Below are positions 1 to 9,816 of a stretch of 33,402 nt of DNA, piece by piece. This DNA is from Bacteroidales bacterium (lineage in GTDB: Bacteria; Bacteroidota; Bacteroidia; Bacteroidales; UBA1715): positions 1 through 33,402 of the forward strand of contig JAAYPM010000042.1 of NCBI GenBank assembly GCA_012519815.1, read 5' to 3'. The first letter of the stretch is position 1. Every line of letters begins with the position of its first letter. Below the pieces are notes generated by a model. That model ran no database searches. It was not told the DNA's origin and saw nothing but the letters and a program-made list of their open reading frames with translations. The position numbers and the translations under genes are program-made.

Positions 1-2
1 AC

Positions 3-1847
<1,845 letters not shown>

Positions 1848-1898
1848 AAAAAATAAAGATTTTGTTGTTACAAGATGAGTAACTATCAGAAAATAATA

Positions 1899-1906
1899 TA
1901 ATTTTG
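1899..1906 (+). promoter_or_regulatory. possible Bacteroidota -7 box before proB
   Basis: TAATTTTG fits the TAnnTTTG consensus of the Bacteroidota housekeeping sigma factor. It ends only five bases before the proB ATG, so a transcript starting at the usual distance would be leaderless or nearly so. I see no good TTTG -33 element 19-21 bases upstream, which keeps confidence low; in AT-rich sequence such octamers also arise by chance. Confidence 0.3.
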
Positions 1907-1911
1907 CACAC

Positions 1912-2706
1912 ATGGATTACAGAAAAAATTTGCGTGCAAAAAAACGCATTGTAATAAAAATTGGGACATCATCGCTTACATACCCTAATGGGCGACTAAA
2001 TTTTAGTCGTATAGAACATGTATGTAATGTAATTGCTGTTCTCAAAAAAAACGGAAAGCAAATAGTTTTAGTTTCGTCCGGTTCAATTGCGGTAGGAGTT
2101 GGTAAATTAGGATATAAAAAACGACCAAGCACCATTCCAGGTAAACAAGCTGCGGCAGCACTTGGACAAGCAATTTTAGCAAAAATATATCGTAAGTTTT
2201 TTGATAAACATAACATTCATATAGGACAAATTTTACTAACTTATGATGTTATTAAAGATGCAGAAAAACATCAAAATGCCGAAAACACATTTGCTAAACT
2301 ATTAGAAATTGGGGCTGTACCAATTGTAAACGAAAATGACACCGTTGCTACCGACGAAATTGAAATTGGCGATAATGACAGATTGTCTGCAATGGTGGCA
2401 GGATTATGTAAAGCCGATTTACTTATTATGCTTTCAGATATTGATGGCTTTTTTACTGCCGACCCTCGAAAAGACCCCGATGCAAAGCGCATATCGGTTG
2501 TTACAAAAATAGATGAACAAATAACCGCATCAGCAGGTACAGCAGGCACAAACTTTGGGACAGGCGGAATGTCAACAAAAATTATTGCTGCTCAAATGTG
2601 TCATGAACATGGTATAGATACTATTATTGCAAATGCAGATAAGCCCGAAATATTATTCTCTATTCTTGAAGGCGAAGACGTAGGCACATTATTTGTCGCT
2701 CCTTAG
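1912..2706 (+). CDS. proB: Glutamate 5-kinase, short form without PUA domain
   Basis: Phosphorylates L-glutamate to gamma-glutamyl phosphate with ATP, the first step of proline synthesis, in the cytoplasm. The 264-residue product is a single amino-acid-kinase domain: N-terminal KIGTSSLT (Lys16) for phosphate binding, VSSGSIAVG near 54-62, the glutamate-site segment VNENDTVATDEIEIGDNDR at about 139-157, and GTGGMSTK at 216-223 for nucleotide and substrate contacts. The E. coli enzyme is about 367 residues because it carries a C-terminal PUA domain; this one ends right after the kinase fold, a form found in several bacterial groups. proA is not adjacent. Start chosen at the only ATG that leaves the conserved N-terminal strand complete. 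Confidence 0.95.
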   Translation: MDYRKNLRAKKRIVIKIGTSSLTYPNGRLNFSRIEHVCNVIAVLKKNGKQIVLVSSGSIAVGVGKLGYKKRPSTIPGKQAAAALGQAILAKIYRKFFDKHNIHIGQILLTYDVIKDAEKHQNAENTFAKLLEIGAVPIVNENDTVATDEIEIGDNDRLSAMVAGLCKADLLIMLSDIDGFFTADPRKDPDAKRISVVTKIDEQITASAGTAGTNFGTGGMSTKIIAAQMCHEHGIDTIIANADKPEILFSILEGEDVGTLFVAP

Positions 2707-2790
2707 ATTTATTACAACATTTTTTTATTTTTGCGTTGTTTGAAAAGAAAAAACCTACGATTATTTTTTCGCCTCTTTAAAATAAAAAAG

Positions 2791-2798
2791 TATATTTG
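2791..2798 (+). promoter_or_regulatory. probable Bacteroidota -7 box
   Basis: TATATTTG matches TAnnTTTG exactly and lies 16 bases before the first ATG of the downstream acidic-protein gene, inside a 108-base gap after proB. No convincing TTTG -33 element is present. If used, it would transcribe the three overlapping genes to 5508. Confidence 0.4.
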
Positions 2799-2814
2799 TA
2801 CTCTTAAATAATGT

Positions 2815-3594
2815 ATGATGCAAGAACAAGAAGAAATATTTGAACATATTCAAAAACTTTTCGATACCAATCCAGAAAGCTTTAATATTATTGAAGAAGA
2901 GATTGATATTGGATTACAAATGAATTATTTAAAACGTTCAAAAAAATTACAAAAACACACCTTAAAACTCGAAGAAGTTCTTGCAAAAGTACCATTATTA
3001 CAAGACACCAGCGTGCGTTTTGAAGAAAAACGCGATTTATTAATTCATTTAGCAAATTTTGATGAAGTAGAAGCATTTCGTGCAATCGAATCCTTTTGGG
3101 AAACCGCAGAAGAAGAAATAAAACCATGGGCATCAATGGCATACAGAGAAAGCAAAATGTTGCTCGAAAGTTCTCTTTTAAACGAAAAGCAAATTTTAAT
3201 TTCAACAGGTTTAGGTGGTAAAGGATATAAACTTCGTTTTTTTATAGCACTTGTTCATGCTGAAAAAGAAAATTTTAATGATACTCAAAAAAAACTTATT
3301 ACAAACGAAGTTGAATACGCAGTGCAAAGTTCACAAGGAGAAATGGAATCTGTTGACTTTGAAAATGATTTAGCAAAAATAACAGCCCTTATTCCTATTA
3401 ATGCATCAGTAAAAAAAACCATAAAAAACGCAATTACCGAATGTAATCAATACGGGAATTTTTTATCGGAACATTTTTTAATTACCAACATTAAAAAATT
3501 AGAATCTTTTGAAATATATACCATTATAAATCAACGAACTATAAATCAATATTCTGAAGAATTTGACGAATTTGATGAAGAAGACGATGAATAA
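2815..3594 (+). CDS. Conserved hypothetical protein with acidic C-terminal tail
   Basis: I do not recognise a named family. The 259-residue product has no signal peptide or membrane segment and appears mostly alpha-helical, rich in Glu and Lys. It ends in a strongly acidic tail of Glu, Asp and Phe (about residues 247-259). A central stretch, LISTGLGGKGYKLRF near 127-141, contains a small Gly-rich loop that might bind a phosphate or form a turn, but I see no Walker or kinase motif. Two in-frame ATGs (2815 and 2818) begin the protein. Its last codons overlap the start of the radical SAM gene by 8 bases, so the two are probably translated together. Likely cytoplasmic; function unknown. Confidence 0.8.
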   Translation: MMQEQEEIFEHIQKLFDTNPESFNIIEEEIDIGLQMNYLKRSKKLQKHTLKLEEVLAKVPLLQDTSVRFEEKRDLLIHLANFDEVEAFRAIESFWETAEEEIKPWASMAYRESKMLLESSLLNEKQILISTGLGGKGYKLRFFIALVHAEKENFNDTQKKLITNEVEYAVQSSQGEMESVDFENDLAKITALIPINASVKKTIKNAITECNQYGNFLSEHFLITNIKKLESFEIYTIINQRTINQYSEEFDEFDEEDDE

Positions 3595-4552
3595 AACGGT
3601 GTATTCTTGGGGACACACTCGTCCGTTTAATTCCTATGCACATTATATTCAATCAAAATTTGGGACACGCATACAAAAGATTAGTGTACATGGCAATTTT
3701 ACTTGTCCAAACCGAGATGGAACTAAAGGAGTTGGAGGTTGTTCGTTTTGCAATAACGATGCATTTATAACCGCCTATTGTACCCCCGAACGCAGTATAG
3801 CAGAGCAAATAGCAGAAGGCAAATTATTTATTAAACAAAGATACAAACGAGTAAACAGATATTTTGCCTATTTGCAAGCATATTCAAACACCTATGCTCC
3901 TCTTTCACGCATTCAAGCATTAATTAAAGAAATACAAGCATTTCCAGAAATCATTGGCGTCATTATTGGCACTCGTCCCGATTGTATTGACAATGAAAAA
4001 CTTGATTATTTTGCAGAATTATCAAAACAGTATTATGTGGTAATAGAATATGGTGTTGAATCGGTATATAACAAAAGTTTAGATGCCATTAACAGAGGAC
4101 ATGATTTTGCGTGTTCAAAAAACGCAATATACGCAACAGCACAACGAGGTATTCATGTAGGAGCTCATATGATTATTGGATTACCTACCGAATCGGAACA
4201 AGAAATACTTGCATCAGCTCACATCATTTCAGAACTACCAATTACATCACTTAAATTACACCAATTACAAATAGTAAAAAACACAAAATTTGCAGATGAT
4301 TTTTCTAAAAATCCCGAACAATTTTCATTATTTACCGCCGAAACATATATTCCGTTTGTAGCCAATTATCTTACCTATATTTCTCCCCATATTATGATAG
4401 AACGCCTTGCTGGCGACAGTCCTCGCAGAGTAAGAATAGCTCCAAATTGGGAAGGCGTAAAATATGAAACATTTGTGCAAAAACTTGAACAATACATGCT
4501 TACACATTCGTTGTGGCAAGGAAAAAACATACATAAATCAATAGAAATATGA
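3587..4552 (+). CDS. Radical SAM protein, TIGR01212/YhcC family
   Basis: A 321-residue radical S-adenosylmethionine protein. The iron-sulfur ligands are Cys40, Cys52 and Cys55 in FTCPNRDG ... GGCSFC, the CX11CX2C spacing of the YhcC-type family rather than the classical CX3CX2C. Further matches are IGTRPDCID and the TIM-barrel segments EYGVES and HMIIGLPTE. The family is widespread but its substrate is, to my knowledge, not firmly established; it resembles Elp3-like and other radical SAM enzymes. I start at the ATG at 3587, which overlaps the upstream stop by 8 bases and sits close to the conserved YSW...FNSY region; an ATG at 3575 is also in frame. It overlaps the next gene through ATGA at 4549. 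Confidence 0.9.
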   Translation: MNKTVYSWGHTRPFNSYAHYIQSKFGTRIQKISVHGNFTCPNRDGTKGVGGCSFCNNDAFITAYCTPERSIAEQIAEGKLFIKQRYKRVNRYFAYLQAYSNTYAPLSRIQALIKEIQAFPEIIGVIIGTRPDCIDNEKLDYFAELSKQYYVVIEYGVESVYNKSLDAINRGHDFACSKNAIYATAQRGIHVGAHMIIGLPTESEQEILASAHIISELPITSLKLHQLQIVKNTKFADDFSKNPEQFSLFTAETYIPFVANYLTYISPHIMIERLAGDSPRRVRIAPNWEGVKYETFVQKLEQYMLTHSLWQGKNIHKSIEI

Positions 4553-5508
4553 AAAAAACAATACAATGGGGAATAATAGGTCCTGGTAAAATAGCACACA
4601 AATTTGCAGAAGGCATGGCATCTGTTCCAAACACAACATTATATGCAGTTGCATCACGTTCAAAAGAACGAGCAGAAAGTTTTGCACATCAATATAATGT
4701 CCCCAAAGCATATGATTCATATGTAGATTTAGTAAATGACCCCAATGTTGATGTGATTTATGTTGCCACAACAAATAACTTTCATTACGAACACGCAAAA
4801 TTATGTATAGAACACAATAAAGCCTGCGTTTGCGAAAAACCTTTTACACTAACTGTTTCAGAATCAGAACAATTAATATCGCTTGCAAAAAAATCTAACA
4901 CATTTTTAATGGAAGCATTATGGACACGATTTTTACCATCAATAGACACAGCTGAAAAACTTATAAAACAAGGAAAAATAGGCACAATAACACATATTGA
5001 TGTAAATTTTGGTTTTGAAACACAATTTTCTCAAGAATCACGATTATTTAATCCTCAGCTTGGTGGCGGTGCTTTATATGACATTGGGATTTATCCAATA
5101 TTTTTTGCAATGCACTTTTTAGGAACTCCCTCTAAGATTTTAGCAGATGCACAAAAAACACATGATGGCGTTGATATTCATAATCGCATAACATTTGAAT
5201 ATCAAAACAATGTAACAGCACATTTAGAATCATCATTTGTGAAAGATTTACCATGCGAAGCTACAATTTTTGGAACAAAAGGAAAAATACAATTTGCACG
5301 CATGTGGCACTGTCCTACACAAGTTTCGTTGCAACAAGGAAATGTAACACGAGATGTTGAAATTCAATATGTTGGAAACGGATATAACTATGAAATACAA
5401 GAAGTTTGCAATTGCATTTGGCAAAACAAACAAGAAAGCTCAAAATTACCATTACACAACACCTTAGAACGAATAAAAATCATTAATAAAATTCTTTCTT
5501 TTCACTAA
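4549..5508 (+). CDS. Gfo/Idh/MocA-family NAD(P)-dependent oxidoreductase
   Basis: A 319-residue cytoplasmic dehydrogenase. The N-terminal Rossmann fold carries GPGKIA (Gly11, Gly13, Ala16), and the family EKP motif lies at residues 96-98 (CEKPF), where the Lys normally acts in catalysis and cofactor contact. EALWTRFLP (122-130) and GGGALYDIGIYP (172-183) are typical of the subgroup containing dimeric dihydrodiol dehydrogenase and D-xylose dehydrogenase. The substrate is therefore probably a sugar or cyclic diol, but it cannot be fixed from sequence. The start codon overlaps the stop of the radical SAM gene (ATGA), indicating co-translation. Nothing in the neighbourhood names a pathway. Confidence 0.9.
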   Translation: MKKTIQWGIIGPGKIAHKFAEGMASVPNTTLYAVASRSKERAESFAHQYNVPKAYDSYVDLVNDPNVDVIYVATTNNFHYEHAKLCIEHNKACVCEKPFTLTVSESEQLISLAKKSNTFLMEALWTRFLPSIDTAEKLIKQGKIGTITHIDVNFGFETQFSQESRLFNPQLGGGALYDIGIYPIFFAMHFLGTPSKILADAQKTHDGVDIHNRITFEYQNNVTAHLESSFVKDLPCEATIFGTKGKIQFARMWHCPTQVSLQQGNVTRDVEIQYVGNGYNYEIQEVCNCIWQNKQESSKLPLHNTLERIKIINKILSFH

Positions 5509-5517
5509 ATTATTTTT

Positions 5518-5534
5518 CTTTTTGAAACAAAAAG
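5518..5534 (+). terminator. weak hairpin after the oxidoreductase gene
   Basis: CTTTTTG-AAA-CAAAAAG forms a 7-bp stem with a 3-base loop 10 bases after the stop codon. A T-run (5545-5550) follows only 10 bases later and the stem has a single G-C pair at each end, so it may be a weak terminator or chance structure. The rest of 5509-5695 is AT-rich with no gene that I can support. Confidence 0.25.
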
Positions 5535-5658
5535 CACAAACAAGTTTTTTCATCTCACACGTAAAGGCACGCATAAAATACTTTAAAATTGATTTGTAAT
5601 TTATTGTATGTCAATTCAAAAAAATCATAAAAAATAGTGTGTGGATTAATTATATTAT

Positions 5659-5666
5659 TATATTTG
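5659..5666 (+). promoter_or_regulatory. possible -7 box for the cold-shock gene
   Basis: TATATTTG matches TAnnTTTG and lies 30 bases before the ATG, implying a leader of only about 25 bases. That would differ from the long structured leader of E. coli cspA. No clear -33 element is visible. Confidence 0.35.
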
Positions 5667-5695
5667 TTTTTTATTTAATTAATAATTTAAACAAT

Positions 5696-5887
5696 ATGAG
5701 TAACGGAACCGTTAAATTTTTCAACGTAACTAAAGGCTTTGGTTTTATTCAACCAAGTGATGGTAGTAAAGATGTATTTGTACATCAAAATGGACTAATA
5801 GACAAAATCACTGAAGGAGACGAAGTGAGCTATGACGTTGAAGAAAGCCCCAAAGGACTGAACGCAGTAAATGTTAAGTTAATATAA
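5696..5887 (+). CDS. Cold-shock domain protein (CspA family)
   Basis: A 63-residue single-stranded nucleic-acid binding protein, probably an RNA chaperone. The whole product is one cold-shock domain: MSNGTVKFFN at the start, RNP1-type KGFGFI at residues 13-18, RNP2-type VFVHQ at 27-31, and the closing strand GLNAVNVKLI. The frame is open further upstream, but the preceding codons encode an AT-rich hydrophobic string with no family similarity, so I start at 5696. The gene is a single transcription unit: it has its own possible promoter and is closed by a strong hairpin at 5911-5944. Bacteroidota usually carry such small Csp proteins; cold induction cannot be read from the sequence. Confidence 0.95.
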   Translation: MSNGTVKFFNVTKGFGFIQPSDGSKDVFVHQNGLIDKITEGDEVSYDVEESPKGLNAVNVKLI

Positions 5888-5910
5888 TATTTTTTCTTGC
5901 GAAACGTTTT

Positions 5911-5944
5911 AAAAACCTATCATACAACATGATAGGTTTTTTTT
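5911..5944 (+). terminator. Rho-independent terminator of the cold-shock gene
   Basis: A perfect 13-bp stem, AAAAACCTATCAT / ATGATAGGTTTTT, with a 5-base loop (ACAAC) and a trailing T-run, 24 bases after the csp stop. Confidence 0.9.
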
Positions 5945-6118
5945 ATTACTATAAGTTTGGTCTTACTAATAACAGCTAATGTTTATAACAGAAAAGTATA
6001 TGTTTTTATTAGGTGATAAAAAAACACATATTTTTTTAGTATCGAATAAAAAAAAGTATTTTTACTGAAAAATTTAGAAACACATAAAATTTTGATGTTA
6101 TAAAATAAAGAAATAATA

Positions 6119-8251
6119 ATGATAGAATCTTTCACAAATTTAATACAAGAATTCGAACTACCATTAAGCAACCCAATACCAATATTCTCATTGGTTTTGT
6201 TTATTATTTTATTAACACCAATTTTACTCAGAAAATTAAATATACCCGGAATCATAGGCTTAATTATAGCAGGTGTTATAATTGGTCCGTATGGAACAAA
6301 CATACTTGAAAAAAACTCTGCCGTTGACCTCTTTTCAACTATTGGACTACTTTACATTATGTTTATTGCAGGTTTAGAACTTGACTTAAACGAATTTAAA
6401 TCCAACAAAAATAAAAGTCTATTATTTGGATTTTTCACCTTTATCATTCCATTAGGTATAGGTTTCCCTGTATGCTATTATCTTTTTGGATATAATTTTG
6501 ATGCGAGTTTTTTAACAGCCAGCATGTTTGCCACACACACACTTGTTTCGTATCCAATTATAAGTAAATTTGGAATTACTAAAAATCAGGCTGTTGCTGT
6601 TACGGTGGGTGGTACAATTTTAACCGATACTGCAGTACTTATTATTTTAGCCGTAATCATGGGTAAAAGCCAAGGAAATTTAACCTCAGATTTTTGGATA
6701 CAATTAGGTGTTTCTTTAGCTATTTTTTCAGTAATTATGTTGGTTATTGTTCCACGAATTGCCAAATGGTTTTTTCGCAAATTAGAAAGTGAAAAACATT
6801 CTCATTATATTTTTGTGCTTTCTATAGTCTTTTTTGCAGCATTTTTAGCTGAAATAGCAGGATTTGAACCTATTATTGGAGCATTCGTTGCTGGATTAGC
6901 ATTAAACAAACTCATTCCTGCATCATCAGCTCTTATGAATAGAATTGAATTTATTGGGAATTCTTTATTTATTCCATTTTTTCTTATAAGTGTAGGAATG
7001 TTAGTTGATGTAAGGGTTATTTTTAGTGGTCCTACAGCCCTTATTATTGCAGGCACATTTTCAATTGTAGCTCTTTCAAGCAAATGGATAGCAGCATGGT
7101 TTACACAACTAATATTCAGATATTCTAAAGCACAACGACAACTTATTTTTGGTTTAAGTGGCTCCAGTGCAGCTGCAACGCTTGCTGTAATTTTAGTAGG
7201 TTTTAAAGCTGAAATATTAGACGAAAATATTTTAAACGGAACCATTATTCTGATTTTAGTAACCTGTGTTGTTGCATCATTTGCTACAGAAAAAGCAGCT
7301 AAAATGATTGTAATTGAGACAGAGAACGATGAAAATGGGGATATGCTAAAACCTACTGTTCATAACGAACACATACTATTACCTATTGCGAATGTATTAA
7401 ACATTGAAAAATTACTTGAGTTTTCGATATTTATAAAAGATAAAAAATCAGCAAACCCAGTTTCTATTCTTTCAGTTGTTTCAAACAACGAAGAAGCTGA
7501 ACTCAACATTTTAAAAGCAAGAAATAAATTAGAAGAGTTTGTAAAACAAGGTTCTGCATCAGAAACAAACGTAAATGTTATTACAACCATCGACCACAAT
7601 CCGGCAAGCGGTATAGCACGAATTTCGAGAGAAATTATGGCTGATATTATTATACTTGGTTGGCCCCAGCGTTCTGGTTTTATAGAAAAAATAGTTGGCG
7701 AAAAAGTAGAAAACATTTTAAATAACACCGATAAAACAACCTTTGTTTGTCATATAGAAAAACCTTTAGTTTTACATAAAAGAATTGTTATTGTGGCGCC
7801 ACCATTAACCGAACACGAAAACGGTTTTGAATTGTGGGTGCATAAAATCTCAAAATTAGCACTTGAATTAAGCATTCCAATTTTATTATATTGTAATGAA
7901 GCATCTGAAAAAGCGATTCGAAAAGTATTTAAAAAGGCAAAATTAAAACCATCAATAGAGGTGCCTCCGTTTACCGACTGGGAAGATTTTCTTATACTTT
8001 CAAGACATATTCATGTTGATGATTTGTTTGTCTTAGTTTCTGCTCGAAAAGGAGCAACTTCGTATATAAGCTCGTTAGAAAGCCTCCCTACAAAATTAGA
8101 AAAATATTTTGCCACTAATAGTAGATTTATTATTTATCCTCAACAATACAATGCCAACAGCGACCAATATGCGGTTTATACTGAGCCACTCAACAAAGGA
8201 ATTGAAGCTGTGCAGAAAATTAGTAAAGGTATAGGGTCTTTTTTCAAATAA
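6119..8251 (+). CDS. CPA2-family cation/proton antiporter with universal-stress-like C-terminal region
   Basis: A 710-residue inner-membrane protein. Residues about 20-395 form roughly a dozen hydrophobic segments of the Na+/H+ exchanger fold, with IPGIIGLIIAGVIIGPYG at 42-59, the LGLEL-type segment IAGLELDL, GFEPIIGAFVAGLALNK and GLSGSSAAATLAV. From about residue 400 the protein is soluble: two stretches resemble universal stress protein (UspA-like) domains, the first including DIIILGWPQRSG and the second following HKRIVIVAPP. It lacks the TrkA-N (RCK) domain of classical Kef proteins, so regulation by a nucleotide- or stress-sensing USP-like tail is inferred. Likely role is pH or Na+/K+ homeostasis. 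No co-transcribed partner is obvious; the next gene lies 165 bases downstream. Confidence 0.9.
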   Translation: MIESFTNLIQEFELPLSNPIPIFSLVLFIILLTPILLRKLNIPGIIGLIIAGVIIGPYGTNILEKNSAVDLFSTIGLLYIMFIAGLELDLNEFKSNKNKSLLFGFFTFIIPLGIGFPVCYYLFGYNFDASFLTASMFATHTLVSYPIISKFGITKNQAVAVTVGGTILTDTAVLIILAVIMGKSQGNLTSDFWIQLGVSLAIFSVIMLVIVPRIAKWFFRKLESEKHSHYIFVLSIVFFAAFLAEIAGFEPIIGAFVAGLALNKLIPASSALMNRIEFIGNSLFIPFFLISVGMLVDVRVIFSGPTALIIAGTFSIVALSSKWIAAWFTQLIFRYSKAQRQLIFGLSGSSAAATLAVILVGFKAEILDENILNGTIILILVTCVVASFATEKAAKMIVIETENDENGDMLKPTVHNEHILLPIANVLNIEKLLEFSIFIKDKKSANPVSILSVVSNNEEAELNILKARNKLEEFVKQGSASETNVNVITTIDHNPASGIARISREIMADIIILGWPQRSGFIEKIVGEKVENILNNTDKTTFVCHIEKPLVLHKRIVIVAPPLTEHENGFELWVHKISKLALELSIPILLYCNEASEKAIRKVFKKAKLKPSIEVPPFTDWEDFLILSRHIHVDDLFVLVSARKGATSYISSLESLPTKLEKYFATNSRFIIYPQQYNANSDQYAVYTEPLNKGIEAVQKISKGIGSFFK

Positions 8252-8416
8252 AATTCCTCATCTTTCAACAATAATGTTTGATTTAGAATAAAAACACACT
8301 GAATGTACTTCATAGCAGATTTAATTGCAAACGCATCGTTTATAACTTTTGCGTAAAATAAAACAGAAAAACATGAACGTAATAACAAAATCATACAAAT
8401 TAAAACAACGTAATGT

Positions 8417-8803
8417 ATGAAAACCTCATGTAGAATAAAATTGATTACGCTTATGCTGACACTAACAGCATGTAACATTGTATTTTCGCAGCAATCAGAC
8501 TCGTTGATAAATAAAAAACCAGCTGATTATACAATAAATAATACATCTATAGAAACAGTATTAGTTGATTCAATTACCGTTTTTGTATATTTTTTAATAA
8601 ATAAAAATGGCAATATAAAAAATCTGACGGTAAAGGAAGTTGACTGTAAAAACTGTGATAAAGCAACAAGAAAAAAGTTTGAAAAAGCAGCGAAACAAAC
8701 AGTTTTATCTATGCCAAAATTTGAGCCTCAAAAAGATTCGCATGGGAATCCACAAGAATTTTATTATTTACTACCAATAAGTTTTCAAATGCAAGATGAA
8801 TAG
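8417..8803 (+). CDS. Small exported TonB_C-like protein, possible lipoprotein
   Basis: A 128-residue exported protein. A hydrophobic N-terminus is followed by LTAC (Cys19), which fits a lipobox, but also by VFSQ, a common Bacteroidota signal-peptidase I end, so lipid attachment is uncertain. From about residue 50, the pattern VFVYFLINKNGNIKNLTV ... MPKFEPQKDSHGNP ... LPISFQM resembles the TonB C-terminal fold (beta strand, NxxG turn, helix with conserved P-x-F/W-x-P, final strand). It lacks the N-terminal transmembrane anchor plus Pro-rich linker of a true TonB. The next gene encodes a second TonB_C protein 111 bases downstream, so the pair probably arose by duplication or works together. Function unknown. 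Confidence 0.7.
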   Translation: MKTSCRIKLITLMLTLTACNIVFSQQSDSLINKKPADYTINNTSIETVLVDSITVFVYFLINKNGNIKNLTVKEVDCKNCDKATRKKFEKAAKQTVLSMPKFEPQKDSHGNPQEFYYLLPISFQMQDE

Positions 8804-8914
8804 GACAAGGTATATGTAAAACGAACACATGTTGATGTTTATACACACTTGGTTTATATATTAAGAGCACATATTTTCACAAAAAAAGTTACTAAAATAA
8901 AACATCATTTTTAT

Positions 8915-9565
8915 ATGAAAAATCTCATTGCACTTATTTTTTTGTTAATAACAAACAGCTTGTTTTCTCAAGTACTTGATACAATTTGGTATGATGCAAA
9001 ATGGCAAAAATGTACTAAAACAGATGCTATTTATTATAGAATTGCAACTTACAATACAGAATCTAATAATTATTCTGTTGTAGATTATTATAAATCTGGT
9101 AAAATACAAATGACAGGCACATTCACATCTATTGAACCTGAAGTAAAAGATGGAATGTTTGTATGGTATCTTGAAGATGGAAATAGTAGCCAAAAAATAG
9201 AATATAAAAATAATGTTATTATAAAAAGAGTGAAAAATGGTGTTGAAATACCACAAGGTACAAAGAAACACCCAGAATTTCCAGGAGGCATGACAGCGCT
9301 TGCACAATACATACAGAACAACACCATATATCCTACTAAAGCCGCAAAGCAAAAAATTCAAGGAAAAGTTGTTGTAAAGTTTAGAGTTAATGCAAATGGA
9401 AAGGTAGATAATGTTCAAGTTATCAACAGTGTACATCCACTTTTAAAAAAAGAAGCAATGAGAATTGTTAAATCCTTTCCAAAGTTTATTCCTGGTGAGT
9501 TAAATGGTACAACAATACCATTTTATTATACTGTTCCTATTGATTTTCAAATACCCAAAAACTAA
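8915..9565 (+). CDS. Exported protein with MORN-like region and TonB C-terminal domain
   Basis: A 216-residue product beginning with a signal peptide (MKNLIALIFLL ... LFSQ). I chose 8915 because the 22 in-frame codons upstream only extend the protein ahead of a normal signal peptide. Residues about 45-105 contain YYKSGKIQMTGTF and related segments like the MORN/YwqK-type repeats. Residues about 115-216 are a clear Bacteroidetes TonB_C domain: FPGGMTALAQYIQNN, YPTKAAKQKIQGKVVVKF, NGKVDNVQV, EAMRIVKSFPKFIPG, and the final strand YTVPIDFQI. With no inner-membrane anchor other than the signal peptide it is unlikely to be a canonical energy transducer and may instead be periplasmic or outer-membrane associated. 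Same orientation as its smaller neighbour. Confidence 0.85.
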   Translation: MKNLIALIFLLITNSLFSQVLDTIWYDAKWQKCTKTDAIYYRIATYNTESNNYSVVDYYKSGKIQMTGTFTSIEPEVKDGMFVWYLEDGNSSQKIEYKNNVIIKRVKNGVEIPQGTKKHPEFPGGMTALAQYIQNNTIYPTKAAKQKIQGKVVVKFRVNANGKVDNVQVINSVHPLLKKEAMRIVKSFPKFIPGELNGTTIPFYYTVPIDFQIPKN

Positions 9566-9816
9566 GCTTTTAACACATCAATACACGCAAATCATACTGT
9601 GTACGTTTTTCGGTAAACTACTGAAAAACAGAAAAAAATTATGTATATTTTATTACTCGTTCAAAAGTAGAATCATCCACTTTACAACATTCACCCATTT
9701 CCAAAATTTATATCGGGGCGCATTTCGAATATTTTCAACTATTCTATTTCCATAATATATGTGGTCGCCCACATAGGGACGCCCCTACATATACTATTCT
9801 TCTTTCTCAAGTAAAT
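9566..9816. other. convergent intergenic region
   Basis: About 250 bases separate the convergent TonB_C-protein and transketolase genes. I see no gene here. The left half is AT-rich; from 9715 on it becomes locally GC-rich and carries the palindromic repeat listed separately. Confidence 0.6.
9756..9793. repeat. GC-rich palindromic (REP-like) intergenic repeat
   Basis: The outer arms TATATGT (9756-9762) and ACATATA (9787-9793) are perfect inverted copies; between them GTGGTCGCCC and GGGACGCCCC pair imperfectly. A second match, GGGGCG at 9715-9720, is complementary to CGCCCC at 9780-9785, so a larger hairpin is possible. The GC content stands out sharply from the surroundings. It resembles dispersed GTAGGGGCG-type intergenic repeats I recall from various bacterial genomes. 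It lies downstream of both convergent genes and could help stop transcription. Confidence 0.6.

Noticed and set aside
5639-5695. N-terminal extension of the cold-shock protein
   Set aside because: The added residues are Ile/Phe/Asn rich with no similarity to cold-shock proteins, and the family normally begins at MSNGTVKFF.
8945-9436. 163-codon minus-strand open frame opposite the TonB_C gene
   Set aside because: The plus-strand frame has a signal peptide and a clear TonB_C domain; the antisense product is a low-complexity hydrophobic and Cys-rich string.
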